Origin: Apostichopus japonicus
Lineage: Eukaryota; Echinodermata; Holothuroidea; Aspidochirotida; Stichopodidae
Assembly (NCBI RefSeq): GCF_037975245.1
Contig: NC_092568.1
Coordinates: 28,549,501 to 28,613,500 of the forward strand
Length of the DNA stretch: 64,000 bases
Direction of reading: 5' to 3'
Position numbers and translations under genes: made by a program
In this document: positions 36,601-48,440 of the stretch, in pieces
How the letters are laid out: each line of letters opens with the position of its first letter
Numbering within the stretch: position 1 is the first letter of the stretch
The notes under the pieces: generated by a model
The model's database searches: none
The model's input: the letters and a program-made list of their open reading frames with translations, nothing else
What the model was told of the DNA's origin: nothing

Positions 36601-39600
36601 ATCTGGAAAAATATTAAACATTGTAAGAAATGGACTAAGAATAATTATACTGATTATGAAAATGAGTTACACCAAATAATAGCTCTATCACAGTCCCCTC
36701 CCTTTTCCTTCCTCCTCCCCTCCCCTCCCCATCCTCCCCCACAACCCACTCACACAAAGTATGAACTATTTTCTCAATAACTTTATGATAGCAAGTAAAA
36801 CACACAAAAATGGGCCAGTAAAGTTTGAACATGCAAACTCAAGTCAATTTTCCTGTGGCCTTGCATCACTGGGAAGTAATTAATCAATTATTGCTTGCTC
36901 TAAAAGCATCTACAAAATTCATGAACTGGTTCATGCTAGAGAATACTTTTCTATTTTATTCTCTCTACTTTATTCAAAACCAAGTGTAAGTAAATAATTT
37001 TACAGAAGAAAACACAGAGTTCCTCTTTGCTGTGGTGAAAATAGGGTTAAGAGCAAAACGGGTTCATATATAATATTAACTAACAATTTCAAGGCTTTAG
37101 TGGACTTTTAATGACAAATGGAAAGGGTGACTCCATAGTAGACCAATTTTATGACTCACCCACTGGCCTCTGGTGGAAATCTCACCACTACCTCGCCCAT
37201 CTTAGCCCCTGGCAGCTCAATGAAAGTCCCAACATCGGAAGTCTTCGTCTGGTGAGAAAGGTAAATAATCCGAAATGTACTTTACAAAATTTTAAAGTAA
37301 TGACTTTGCTTCAATTTATTCTCCTGCCTCAAGAAGTATACTCATCCAAATGTTGTTGGTTTTTGGGTATTTGTGGAACAAGTTATTAAATTGAGCAATT
37401 ACAATCGTCAAATGACGACATTTACAGGACATTTTACATAGGAGCATGAAAGAAAGAAACATGTGTTTGCTTTAGCTTTCAATATTTTGTTTATTTTACA
37501 TACTGACCATTTCATTGTTTACTTTATTCATAGATCACATTTCATAACCTATCAAGTTATTGAGGATATTAAAAAACAAAAAGATGATAAAAAGCGGTGT
37601 TTGCAGTACCAACTGGTATTACTCAGTAATTTCAAACGTTCAAACAATGCAACATCTATTTATCACTATGTAAAGAAAGGTTTGTTTGACAAATACTCGT
37701 TAGCGTGAATATTTTCTTTCTGCTATTCAGTATGGTATTTACCTGCCCATAAGAACCTAATTCCTCTCCTTGGAAAGATTTGTCCTTTTTCTTAAAAAAC
37801 ATAAAATCCTTCATCTGAAGAATCTAACTTACTGATCCTTGTTTCTCCTCTTTCTTTGGCAACAGACAGGAAACCTTTTGAAACTTCTCCTGCGAGTCCA
37901 AGAAGTTATACCATCTTGACAAATTGACATGGCTGTCATTCTTTGATGACCAACTAGGGTTTGCTGGCAAACAAAGAGCATTGAGGATATTGAGAAAACA
38001 CAAATGGATTTGAAATTCCACTAAATTTTGCTATTAAACTGAGCATTTGGAATAACATAAGGGACATATTTTTGACATCTGCAACAATTTGCATACTTCC
38101 AATAGGTAACAATAGAAGTGTGAAAGGTTGCCTGCATAAGTGAGTATAGAATAGATAGAATTATTGAAATATCTTAGGTTTTTTGCCAATTGCATTGTAA
38201 GTTATCCAGATAGGGTATAGTAGGAGGTTCGGGACTGAAACGAATTCATCAAATCTGTCAGACTTTCTTGTGCAACAAGTGTAAAAAGAAAAACACATCT
38301 GTGGTTATGATCTTTATTCTGAAAACCTCAACTATTTTTTGAAGACATACAAAAGACTCATATGTTGCTGTGCATTTTGCTCTAAATGCTTCTGGACAAA
38401 AAGGGACATGCAACTTCTCAAGTTGTTACAAAGCAAGAGACATCTGAATTGTACTTCTAATGCAGTACAGGACTGATCACATAAAAACCCTTATATTTGG
38501 GATAACTTCCATTCAATATGTATATACCTCTCAATGCTCCCCACACTGCAAAGTCTGCAATCGTCAAACCATGTGCCACCAAGTAGGTACGCGGTCCCAA
38601 TATATGGTCAAGATCACTAACGGCATCTTTGAACTCTGTTGGGTTGCCAAGGCGATTGACACTATACTCCAACCAGTGATCAATCTACAAGTATTAAAAG
38701 CAAAATAAAAGAAAACAATGATGAATAGCTGTTTGTACACAGGAAACATAGTACATCAGATACAAAGAGACTTCAAAACTGCTACACAATATTTGAACAC
38801 TAAATTATTCCTGGGCCTAGAAAATGTATTCATTGGCTAGGAGTTGTACACTTGTTGCTTAAAATGGATTCATTCACAACTGTCTGAAAGAGTTGCGTCG
38901 TTATCACAGCCATACACAATGTACACAAATAAAGCATAGTGTTGTAGTACTGTACATATTGGTATACTGAGTTGCTTACAATGCCGGCAAAGTGAAAATT
39001 ATTTACCTCGTTATTCAATTACGTTGAGAGAATATAAATATTCATATTATGGGCAGGGTTTATTGCGATCCTTAAGGAAAATATCTTGGGGAAAAACAAT
39101 GTTCAAAGTTGTCAATTTTTTAACTTTGATACCACCATTTGAAGTTAGTTTTGAATAGCTAAGCTAGTTATGTATATCGTTATGACATGGGGTCAATGAG
39201 GTTGAGAAAGTCATAGTAAAGGACGCAAAAAGCTGCTTTAAATAGAGATATAATGAGTTATTATTAATTCTTTAATAAACTACATACAGAACTAACATCT
39301 GAAACAAATGGTTTTACCTCTGTTGCTTCAAGAATGTTGTTTCCATAGAGACCACTGGAAGGTGCAAGCCTAGCTAGGTAACGGCATATAGCAACTGGAG
39401 TGGTGAATGTGAGGTCACTGGTGGCCAGAACAGAAAAATTTAAATATTCTTTAAAACCATAAACATTTGTTTATCACTTTCTATTGTGACCAGGAAATCA
39501 TTTGAAAAGACCAATTGTCAGAAATGTCAAACATAGATATAGAGAGACATAGTGTGAATACATACAAGATCTAGAATGTACAACAGTGTTACAATTAAGC

Positions 39601-42121
39601 ATCACCTGCATTGTCAGGCTTTGTTATGTGTTCCATGAAAAAAGAAAAAAGCTATTCATGTACATCAGGTTATCATAATCCTCTTTAAAAATACTCACAG
39701 GTATTCCTTTCATATATATCCCTTGGATATTAGAATTTAAAGGTCATCACTAGTGAGTAGAATCTTGAACCCCTGAGGCTAACATATACTACTGTACACA
39801 TACATAGGGTTACACATGTGGCATACAGTTCACTTTTCTTGTTTAGAGATATGTCACTTACTCAGAGAGCTTGAGGCTGGTTGCCTTTCCCTGTTCAACA
39901 TTAGCTGTCACACTTCCATCTAAATGCTCGATGGCAAGCAATGCAGCTAGCAGGGAGAGAAAAGCAGAAAATCAGGAATGAAACTATCATGCTGCACCTG
40001 GAAATTTATCATCTTTCCTAGACTGCCAATGCTAAGTTTGTGATGCCAATTCTGACCCTTCTAAAATTTTCTGAATATTGTTTGTTTGTACTGCTTGTAT
40101 TGTCCTAAAGTCTCATCAGACAAAAATTATTTCATATATGCTAAAGAGCAATTTTCACTTAGGTCGATAAACTGTAAGTCATATTTAACATAGAAACCAG
40201 CAGATCTGGCGAGGAATGCAATTTGATTCTGAGTTTCAGGATAAGACTGGGTTATACTAAGTCTGTTACTTTACTAGACTTTAAAATCTGATCAGCAATT
40301 ACAGCTACTATGTAAGATTTTAGCCTAGATCTAATACAAAAGTTTTTTGTCTTGGCCAAGGTATATATTAGCTTTGAGCCAAAATGTCCACTCCTTAAGC
40401 AACATTTTGCGTTGGGTCGCTTTTTTCCACCTTTTTAACATGTGCATCGATTTTTTTACATGTATCAATCATAAAACAGCAAACTAAGATACCATCCAAG
40501 TTTCACCCTGCCAAGAGCGTTAATTAGCGAGTAATTAACGATTTATATCGATAACGAGTAAAAGTGTCCTCGACAAAGTTTTCATATCTCCAAATCCACT
40601 AGTTTGAATTCCACCAATCAGTGAATAGTATGTTTATTCATGAGCATTTTGCGTTTGGTCGCCGTTTTCTACTTTTTTGACATGTCCATTGAGTTTTTTA
40701 CATACATCAAATCACAAAACAGCAAATTAAGATATTAGCCAAGTTTTCCCCTGCCAAAAACGTTAATTGGCGAGTATTCCACATACAAAATTAAATCGCA
40801 TTCAGTTCCCAAACCCACTAGTTTGAATTCAACCAATCAGAGATGCAGGTTTAGTTATGAGCCGTTGCTAAAAATAGATTCAAGACTTTGCGTTGGGAGT
40901 TGTTATGCAACTCCCTGGTACAACTGCCATATAGACTGTACACAAATCAAGCGTGGTGTTGTATTATGTATCTGTCAATGACGTTCGTAGTGTTTAAATA
41001 TTCATATTATGGGCGAGGTTTATTGGGTTCCCAACGGAAAATATCTTGGAGAACAACAAAGTTGAAAGTTGCAATTTTTTCGACTTTTATGCCACCATTT
41101 GAAGTAAAATATAAATAGATAAGCTAGTTATGTATGTCGTTATGGCATAGTGGAGTCAGTGAGGTTGAGAAATATCATAGTCGAGGACGCAAAATGCTGC
41201 TTTAAACTTAGGTTCTGGCTATATGCCTGCTTCTCAGTTCAATAACGATGGCATTCTTGCTTAATTCATCTCACCACAATTATGGAGGATAAAAGTTATG
41301 TCAATGTATTGCATGAGATTTCAATCAGATGGTAGAAAGTGAAATCACAAAAATCAGGTAAATAAGCACTGGTGTAATATTGCTTATATTACTGACAGTG
41401 ACAATAGGCTTAATAAGTTATAAGCTAGAGAAATGCTTATTCGAATGACAGTTGGTTTAAAATAAGCAAAACGTGCACCTCTCATATCCCAGTCCTAGGT
41501 GATCGGGTAAATAACTCCCACCTAACACGCATAACATAACCTAACATTTGTTATTCCTGCATTCACAATAACTGATACCAACTTACACTGACCAAATGGC
41601 ACTAGGAATGACTAGTACTCATATTAACTCATTCTAACTAATGGAATTCATTCTTTGTCTTTATGTCACTGCCACTAAGGTAATTCAAGTTCAACAGCTC
41701 TAGTCTAGTCAAGCATCATGTCAATTAGGTAAGACAAACATGTGTAAATTAGGCCCATGCTAGTACTAGGTAGGCCACTTTCTACTAGCAACTACGCCTT
41801 CTAAGGAGTAGGCTAATGAGTAAGTACTCGTTAGTAAGGTGAAATGAACCCACATGCGCTCTCAACAATACAGTAAATTGAGAACAGATATAGTCCTGAT
41901 AGTTTCTCATATCGTACTTCGTAGGGAGCGCCAGTGAATGGTTCCCAGGTGCGGACAGTGTGAAATAGGCATACGTCTATAGCATAGATGTAGCCTGACA
42001 GAAGCAAGATTGCAACGTAAACAAAAAGTCATTAAAACAAATAAGAATAATTATTTCATCATTTCTGCTTCCACTTACCAACGGGTGGATTAACCTTATT
42101 GATTGTAAGGCTAACCGACAT
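15626..42121 (-). CDS. EPRS: Bifunctional glutamyl-prolyl-tRNA synthetase, 32 exons, 1504 aa
   Basis: It charges tRNA-Glu and tRNA-Pro in the cytosol and in vertebrates sits in the multisynthetase complex. Coding exons in transcript order: 42121-42079, 39946-39862, 39417-39318, 38684-38528, 37963-37833, 37248-37160, 36602-36476, 36099-35907, 33861-33690, 32974-32741, 32385-32301, 31681-31511, 30604-30468, 30013-29959, 29555-29403, 29239-29127, 28838-28754, 28296-28138, 27815-27552, 27196-26945, 26539-26410, 26113-25989, 25584-25375, 24990-24918, 24416-24337, 23681-23424, 22237-22040, 21835-21662, 21195-21035, 17833-17755, 16970-16906, 15782-15626. The total is 4515 nt with every phase consistent; human EPRS1 is 1512 aa. 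Domains: GST-like N-terminus (1-170); class I GluRS with HIGH at 205-208 and a KMSKS-type VLSKRK at 426-431; three WHEP domains (738-791, 827-879, 911-964); a Lys-rich stretch; class II ProRS from about 1015 with motif 2 [13 protein letters not shown] (from 1151); and a zinc-binding C-terminus (C1438, C1443, C1485, C1490) ending FGRSY. Confidence 0.95.
17101..17510. repeat. About 410-bp repeat, copy A (EPRS intron 30)
   Basis: Strongly similar in direct orientation to 22402-22812 in EPRS intron 26. Inside each copy a unit of about 170 bp recurs (GACAA or GACGA, GAGG, then TTCTTATAA, AAGACAA, GGAATGA, TTCAA, GGTGCC), so the repeat is itself built from two diverged half units. Confidence 0.75.
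17909..20006. mobile_element. hAT-like non-autonomous element, 2.1 kb, 5-bp target duplication
   Basis: The ends are CAGTGTATAAATTTA and TAAATTTACACACTG, flanked by CTACT at 17904-17908 and 20007-20011. The subterminal regions carry repeated GGTTGTCC/GGACAACC and GGTCGTC/GACGACC motifs, possible transposase binding sites. No transposase-like frame spans the interior. CAGTG ends with a 5-bp duplication fit the hAT5 type better than classical 8-bp hATs. It lies in EPRS intron 29. Confidence 0.7.
20012..20418. repeat. Minisatellite, about 85-bp unit, 5 copies
   Basis: Units contain TTCAGTAATCCCACAATA, ACATCCACTACTGCTTATC, TATCAACAnACTTTACAG and TnGGAAGACA. The marker CAGTAATCCCA recurs at about 20069, 20153, 20244, 20314 and 20400. 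Units vary by substitutions and small indels. Located in EPRS intron 29, directly against the right end of the 2.1-kb element. Confidence 0.85.
22402..22812. repeat. About 410-bp repeat, copy B (EPRS intron 26)
   Basis: Second copy of the block at 17101-17510, in the same orientation, with a further diverged half unit at about 22813-22921. Frames of about 70-90 codons in both copies on the minus strand encode similar peptides only because the DNA is repeated. Confidence 0.75.
23661..23780. repeat. 61-bp tandem duplication across the exon 26 splice acceptor of EPRS
   Basis: Copy 1 is at about 23661-23719 and copy 2 at about 23722-23780. Both contain CCTCTGATGAGAAAG, which on the coding strand is the acceptor CTTTCTCATCAG followed by the exon start AGGTGG. 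The true exon uses the copy ending at 23681. The outer copy would splice at 23742 and its frame soon hits a stop, so it is a decoy. Confidence 0.8.
25118..25313. repeat. Minisatellite, about 63-bp unit, 3 copies
   Basis: Repeats of GAGATGACTCAACTAAATTG, CTAAGTCCTGTAGGGCTGGG and AATCAAGGTCAGTCAAT in EPRS intron 23. The last two copies are nearly identical. Confidence 0.85.
34234..35573. mobile_element. hAT-like non-autonomous element, 1340 bp
   Basis: The ends are TAGCGTTGTGCGG and CCGCACAACCCTA, with the exact 8-bp duplication CCCACAGA at 34226-34233 and 35574-35581. The subterminal sequence is packed with the palindromic motif ACCGGTAT/ATACCGGT on both sides. There is no transposase. It lies in EPRS intron 8. 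Confidence 0.85.
38916..39243. repeat. Partial copy of the 40395-41207 element (EPRS intron 3)
   Basis: Similar to about 40925-41206. Shared blocks include AAATATTCATATTATGGGC, CCACCATTTGAAGT, AAGCTAGTTATGTAT and the end GGACGCAAAA(A/T)GCTGCTTTAAA. Confidence 0.7.
40395..41207. mobile_element. Putative MITE with TTAAGCAACATTTTGCG-type ends
   Basis: The left end TTAAGCAACATTTTGCGT is roughly inverted at the right as GACGCAAAATGCTGCTTTAAA. The left half is itself a tandem pair (from about 40400 and about 40645) sharing CATTTTGCGTT, GGTCGC, ACATGT and AAAACAGCAAA. No target duplication was confirmed. In EPRS intron 1. Confidence 0.5.
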
Positions 42122-43054
42122 TTCTACCGCTTCTGCTCTACAGATTCTCAGTAAAAACTAGGAAATTTCAACACACTGTCACAGTACTCAGTGGTCCACC
42201 ACAATTAGGTGTAAGTTACTCGTACAAATACAAAATCGTCCGGATTCTTTCCACGTTAGCACATGTGTGTATGACATGAGTAAAGTAAGTAGGCTATGCT
42301 AGTCTTGGGATGACAGTCGTTCATAGGGACGGCAGGTTTCCGTTAGCTGTTACTTGTCTAAAGCAACTGTCGAATTGATATAGCAATAATAATAAAAAAA
42401 GTCATCTCGAGTTCTGCACACCTGAGGGAATAATGATGAAGATTCGTCCAAGAAATTCGACTAACTCTTCAGAAGGAAAAAATACAACTACGCCAGGCCT
42501 ACTAAAAACACATGTTTATATGCTTTCAAAATGCTGATGCAACGTGGTGCAATGAAATATTTATTTGTTTCATTTTTTCTTGATCTATTGTTTTGTTACT
42601 TCACAAACAATCGCAAAGGACAACAATAACTTATTCATTACCAGCAGAAATAAACAACTGGCTTTTCAACTGGCTCTTCATATACTTTTCAATTAGCTTT
42701 CCCTTACTGCAGTATCTGAATCTGACGTAACTGAAAGCGACAATGTTGCAATACTACCATACTGACGGATGTACAGAAAAGCCATCACAGATACACTTTC
42801 CATGCAAAGCGTGACATTTTATGAAAAAAATCTTTGCCTCCGATGTAGACTGCAAAATAATACAAAAGGAATGAACAATTTACAACTTATTTTGCACATA
42901 TCAGCATTTTCCCATAATATCTAAACAATATTTATTATTTATTCATACTTTCGACATTTTGTATAAAGACGAGTCAAAGGACAATTCCACAAAATTTGAC
43001 AGGCTGTTGTAAAACTGATAGCCTAATGAGTATGTAGAACGATTGTTTTTAGAG

Positions 43055-43089
<35 letters not shown>

Positions 43090-43090
<1 letters not shown>

Positions 43091-43430
43091 GGGCGGCGAT
43101 CATCAGTGGGGTGACGGGGGGACATGTCCCCCCCCCCAATATTTTAGGTGGGGGATATAGTATCTAATATCCCCCCAATATTTGGTGGCATAGTTTTTTT
43201 TTGGCATATTTTTGGTATCTTTTTATGATATCGCTAGTAATTTCAAAATAGAAAATGCTTAGATGCAACTTACAAGGCCTGGGAAGTGCCATTTCCAGCG
43301 ATCTGGGAGGCATTTTCGGCCAAAATTTTCTTTTGCGCTTCGCGCCAACCCATGGTGGCGCTACGCTTAGATAGTTTGCCAACAAGCTTCGCCCCTCCAT
43401 TGGCAAATACCTCGCAAGGCGCCTGTCTAA
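43090..43430. mobile_element. Degraded MITE with shared core
   Basis: Contains poly-G/poly-C and the core copy at 43280-43379, followed by TTCGCCCCTCCATTGGCAAAT, very like 8021-8041. Ends are uncertain. Confidence 0.5.
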
Positions 43431-43744
43431 TCGTGTCACAATTTGTTACTATATACTGTATGACCATGGAGCTCTGTTTATAGCTCCATAATATGACCGA
43501 AAGTAGTTTTTACTTTTTTCGAAATGACTAGCTAGACGGACCGCATCCGTAATGAAATTTGGTTTGCCGATGAAAAAGGAAAATAGGGCTGTAGCAACCA
43601 TATATATATATTTGTGTGGCTATAAATAGAAAATGATGCGTGAGTTTATTTATCCAAATCATATTTGGCGGTGGCTAAAACTTCATCCAACACATGCTGC
43701 ATGAGGTAAATGACTCTTCGTGGTCGTTTCTGTGACCGTATAGC

Positions 43745-45034
43745 CAGTGGCGTCGCCAAGGGGGGGCCAGGGGGGGCACGTGCCCCCCCTGGAAAACCTA
43801 GTGCCCCCCCGGGTGCCCCCCCATCTGAGATTTGGGTTGGTAAAAAAATATATATATATTTTGTTATATTCAACTCCCATCATCTGAGTTGGTTTTTCAT
43901 AAGGACAAAGAAGCACAGTAATTCGTATTTTCTTCAAATGAGTTGCGAAAAAATTAACAAGTTTATCCTTGAACGTCGGGTATCGAAGTCGTAACCCGCG
44001 CCATCACAACAGGTGTCGATATTTACATTGAATGTGTCAGTGCTCACGCCATACCAGCGGATATACAAGTCCGCTTCGCGAGCTACATGACTGTGAGAAG
44101 GGAGGGTACTGCAATATGTTGCCTTGGTCTGAGGTTGACAGGTTAGGAGCTGACGAAATGTGAGAATGTGAGGGTCCGCAGGCACCATACTTGCCTATAT
44201 TTGTGGACCCATATATTAATCCTGTTGTGTAAGGGGTGCAGAGGTCATTTGAGGTCAGATGCTTGTAGGAACAAATGGCGAATGTTCACACCTGCATACT
44301 GAGCCATACTCGATGTGTGATCAAACTTTGGATTGCATGGTGAGATCCCTGATAGGAGCCAATAACGATGCTGGAACCTGTTACATCTTAATAGATAATG
44401 GGCGAAAACGAGAAGGTCAAGAAAGGATTCGGGGTCATGCACACATTAATTCAACAAATGTAGCTTCTATTGATAGGGTTAGGCATAATATCGACAGCAT
44501 GTGGTTCATATCCTCCGCAAAATTCTGCGCCTTGTTAAAATCATTACCTCAAAAAGAGCAATTTCTGGAGATATCTTCAGATCGAATTTAGCATCAAATG
44601 TGGCAGCATTTTGCATCTAGCCCATCCTCCGTATGCGAAAATTTTCCAAAGGGGAGGGGGGCAGTGGCGGCGGAACCGGGGGGGCTTGGGCGCTTGCAAT
44701 CTGAGAAATTGCAGGCTTGAGACCCATATTTTAGGGCTAGGTATTCGCAGCATAAAACACTCGGGAAGTGCCGTTTCCGGCCATCTGGGGGTTTGAAAAA
44801 CCCAAAATTTTCTTGTACGCTCCGCGCCAACCGATGGTGGCGCTCCGCTTAGATAGTCTCTACACATTAGTCCCCCCCCCCCCAATAATTTTCCCGTTCC
44901 GCCGCGCCTGGAGGGCACCCCCTCCCCTTAGACCCCTCCCCAGGACGTTGATCCGTATCCACCTAAGTGCCCCCCCATCAAATGCTGGTGCCCCCCTGTG
45001 CCCCCCCAGACTGAAAAGTCTGGTGACGCCACTG
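43745..45034. mobile_element. hAT-type non-autonomous element, 1290 bp
   Basis: The ends are CAGTGGCGTCGCCA and TGGTGACGCCACTG. The exact 8-bp duplication CGTATAGC lies at 43737-43744 and 45035-45042. Subterminal GTGCCCCCC repeats occur at both ends. It contains a nested element at 44662-44910. No transposase is evident in about 1 kb of interior. Confidence 0.88.
44662..44910. mobile_element. Nested MITE, 249 bp, with shared core
   Basis: The ends are CAGTGGCGGCGGAAC and GTTCCGCCGCGCCTG. The flanks GAGGGGGG and GAGGGCAC match only partly as an 8-bp duplication. It carries the core copy 44762-44858. Confidence 0.7.
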
Positions 45035-45094
45035 CGTATAGCATGTTGTCACTCATGATTATTATCACATCTGTACATCTCTTGTGTATGAGTG

Positions 45095-46117
45095 CATAGG
45101 CGTAGGAGCCTCATTTGATTTGGGGGGGGGGGGCTGTAACGACTTGCCCGAAAAATATAACCAAAATTTTTCGCGCGCTCTGCGCGCGTTTCGCATGTTA
45201 ATGTGCTTATCATATAGGCATTCTTCGGTTATTACATCACATGCCAATAACAAACAATCATTTCCCGTGTTTTTACCCTTCCATATTGGTTAGAATTATT
45301 GGGTAAGTCGTTACAACAATAATGATAATAATATAAGTTTAACCCTTGAAAAACACATTGAAAATTCTTCTTCTTTTCAGTAGGTGCCAGTGGCGGAGCT
45401 ATAGGGGTAGTGGTCAGGGGGGAGAGAATGGTCTGTAGGGGCGCTTTTTCGACACTATCTAAGCGGAGCGCCACCACAGGTTGGCGCGGAGCGTAAATTT
45501 TTTGAGTAAAGATACTCCCTAGATCGCCGGAAATGACCCTTTCCAGGCCTTGCTAATTTCAAGATAAACGAAGAATAAATAGGTGTCATCGCCATTTGTC
45601 AGAAAATTGCACCAACAAAATGTGACAAATGTCAAAGGTATTTGAGAGAGCAATAAAAAAGTCAATAATCGCGAATAAGTAAAGAGTGGTAAAAAGCTGA
45701 AAAGGGCACCAGCAGTCCATTTGAGTCCGTCAGAGGGGCATCCGCCCCCTCTGACTGTATGGACGCTCTGCCACTGATAGGTGCCCGAAAAATTCTCAGT
45801 TTATTGCCCGAATTTTCACCAAAAAACTTGAAAAACACATTGCAAATTATTTTCTTTCAGTAGGTGCTGGAAAATTCTCAGCATATTGCCCGAATTTTCA
45901 CCAAAATATTGAAAAACACATTGCAAATTATTATTCTTTCAGTAGATGCAAGAAAAATTCTCAGCATATTGCCGAATTTTACCCCCCAAAAAATGAAAAC
46001 CACACTGCAATTATTATTCTCCCAGTAGGTGCCCGAAAAATTCTCAGCATATTGCCCGAATTTTCACCAAAAATTATGGTTGGGGGGGCTGCAGCCCCCC
46101 CGCCTCCTACGCCTATG
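45095..46117. mobile_element. hAT-type MITE, about 1.0 kb, with tandem interior
   Basis: The ends are CATAGGCGTAGGAG and CTCCTACGCCTATG, with the exact 8-bp duplication TATGAGTG at 45087-45094 and 46118-46125. The interior is a tandem array of about 80-bp units (CAGTAGGTGCCCGAAAAATT, CTCAGCATATTGCCCGAATT, TTCACCAAAA), about four to five copies, interrupted by a nested element. Confidence 0.88.
45389..45776. mobile_element. Nested MITE, 388 bp, with inverted shared core
   Basis: The ends are CAGTGGCGGAGC and GCTCTGCCACTG. The 8-bp flanks GTAGGTGC (45381-45388) and ATAGGTGC (45777-45784) differ by one base. It sits inside a tandem unit of the 45095-46117 element. It carries the core in reverse orientation at 45455-45545. 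Confidence 0.82.
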
Positions 46118-46213
46118 TATGAGTGTAAGTACGTACAATCATATATATATTATCCACATCGATATGGGTTCACTGGGTTTCCATTTGGCCTGTTTCCTAC
46201 AAGATTCCTAACC

Positions 46214-46520
46214 GCGGGCGCGTAGCCAAGAGGGGGGGGGGGGGCGAAGGGTGGACACCAACATGTGTGACTGGTGACAATCTTGAAAAAGGTTATGAAT
46301 GAAAAAAAAACTATTGGGAAAAAACTTGGTTCTCAGGCAAAAGTGTACATCTGGTTGGTCATTTTCAAGCCCGAGAAGTGCCATTTCCGGTGATCTGGGG
46401 GGCTATCAAAGCCAGAAATTTTCTTGTACGCTGCGCGCCAACCGATGGTGGCGCTCCGCTCTGATAGTAATTCGTCTGCACCCAAGCAAATGTCCCCCCA
46501 ATATTTGAAACAAATCGCCA
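46214..46520. mobile_element. MITE-like repeat with shared core
   Basis: GGGCGCGTAGCCAAGAGG plus poly-G at the left, the core copy at 46372-46470, and ATCGCCACCCCTG at the right. Ends are diverged and no target duplication was found. Confidence 0.5.
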
Positions 46521-47479
46521 CCCCTGTATCATATATATATTTAGTTTCTCCTATATATATCCATATATATGCTTTGAAATCTAATAATCAGTAAAGATCA
46601 GTAAAGATCGGATTATAAATTGTCAGATAAACTTCTCAGATAATATTTGTACTTGTGAATATATAAATGTGAATGTTTATTCATTACAGAGGCTGTTTAG
46701 CATACGTACATGTACATTTAAAAGTTCCAAATCGAATTCAAGGAGTTGAACATGCATTCGCTTTTCATTTCCGTAAAGATATATTTACACTTCTGCGGCC
46801 CTTACGCGTTTCCATACTGACGGTACGCTTTGATCTTGGGATCCCTTCAAGCCAATCTTGAACAGTGTACACAAAGAGATCTAATAATGGACAACTCTTT
46901 CAGATCTGATTTCTATTACACGACACTGACGATTCCATGGTCGGGCTCCTTATAGTGAATAGTGGTTAATACCAGCTTTATGACTTATTACAAATCAAAG
47001 GTCAACTAAGGTCACAAGGGTTCTATTCATTACGGTCTCTCTTGTGTGGCAATGCTGAATGTGGATTACTATGATAATGGATAAGTAAGACATTCAATTT
47101 TAATGAAGAAAAACATAAAGCAATTCAAGGTTCATGGGTGATGAAGGAAGGGGCAGCTGAATTGCAGGGAAGCCTGAAGGGAGGGCAAGTGAGGTTACTC
47201 AAGTCATGAAACAATTCTGCTTTTAGATGTTAATAGTGCATGACTTAAAGTCATATTGCACTTTTAAGGCTAATTCAAAAGTAGTTATATTAGACCTAAT
47301 TTAAAGTCTAAATATGCCTCAGAATGCACCATTTGCTGTCTAAAATTGAGTTTTTTTTTCTGGGTGAGGACTCCAGATCCCTCTACATGGGATTTTGCTT
47401 CAACAATCCCAGGGATACATGCATCACAACCCATCCTTCATAAAATCCTGGTTGTCTCCTGAAAAGCTGTCACCAATTT

Positions 47480-47810
47480 GCATAATAAGAAGCAGCAAAA
47501 TCTATCTAAGGTGTATTGTAGGATATCCAATGATTTGTGGTATTACAAGGAGCAGCAAATACATATCTCTAAGGAAGATTGTAGCATGTACTATGTAGGG
47601 TATCAAATAATTGTTGCATAACAAGGAGCAGCCAAACATCACTCAGGTAGATTCTAGCCGGCAGGACAGCCAATTATTTGTGGCCTATCAAGAAGCAGCC
47701 AAATGCAAATCCCCCAGGTACATTGTAGGGTATCCAATTATTTTTTTGCATAACTAGGAACAGCAAAATACTAATTTCTCACATAGATTGTTGAGTATCC
47801 AATTATTATA
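47480..47810. repeat. Diverged minisatellite, about 67-bp unit, 5 copies
   Basis: Units share AAGGAGCAGCAAA, CAGGTAnATTGTAGGGTATC and CAATTATTTGTTGCATAAC. AGCAGC markers fall at about 47491, 47551, 47627 and 47694, with a variant near 47758. Confidence 0.75.
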
Positions 47811-48434
47811 TTTTTTGGTCAGAGTGACATTAAGTTGCAATCCTAGTGTAGTTTTAAAGGAGACGCAAACCCAACCATAATTATTTGCATGTTCAGACAG
47901 TTTGGTTAAAAATATTATTCCATCGATGGGAGATATCACAGGTTTAATATTCCTACAAACACAAGGCCCGGACTTGATCAAGTCTAAATATGACATCATT
48001 GAGTCAAACACGCTTCAGTTTCTTGTTTTCTTATTCATTACAATGTTTATTTTTTTGGAATGGAGATGGGTTATGCAAATACTTAATTTAAAATATCGAA
48101 GCTCTTAACATGACCTAATGATCGCAATGGTTTCAGTGTCTGACTGTCAACAATTACTTTATGTTGAAAATTATGAATCAAGGTTTCCAGGTATAGGAGG
48201 AAATATAACATCACAGATTTACAAAATGGCACCACCCATTAACAACTTTTAAACTTGGCTACCTCCTGAATGGAGTAAGATATTTCTTTGGTGTTCCAGG
48301 GGGAGCTGTTTTCACAAAGATCTGCCATAGAAGCTATAGTTGATAATTGGGTTTGAGTGTCTTTTATGTACTTGTTGCTATTTTGTTACAAGAAGTTTAA
48401 AGTGTTAAAAATAAAGAAGCAAATGAAACAGTTT

Positions 48435-48440
48435 TTTATT
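48435..48440 (-). terminator. Polyadenylation signal of RPS29
   Basis: AATAAA on the minus strand, about 215 bp after the RPS29 stop codon. It is the first such hexamer downstream. Confidence 0.55.

Larger units (their letters stand above)
42122..48434. other. Gene-free interval between EPRS and RPS29, rich in nested MITEs
   Basis: EPRS 5' UTR and promoter sequence must lie just above 42121. Next come an (AT)n run at about 43060-43088, four or five hAT-like MITEs between 43.09 and 46.5 kb, and a minisatellite at 47480-47810. No conserved protein was recognised; the open frames are inside repeats. Confidence 0.6.

Noticed and set aside
43646-45477. Many 60-110 codon frames on both strands
   Set aside because: All sit in non-autonomous MITEs or their GC-rich ends; no transposase motif was seen.
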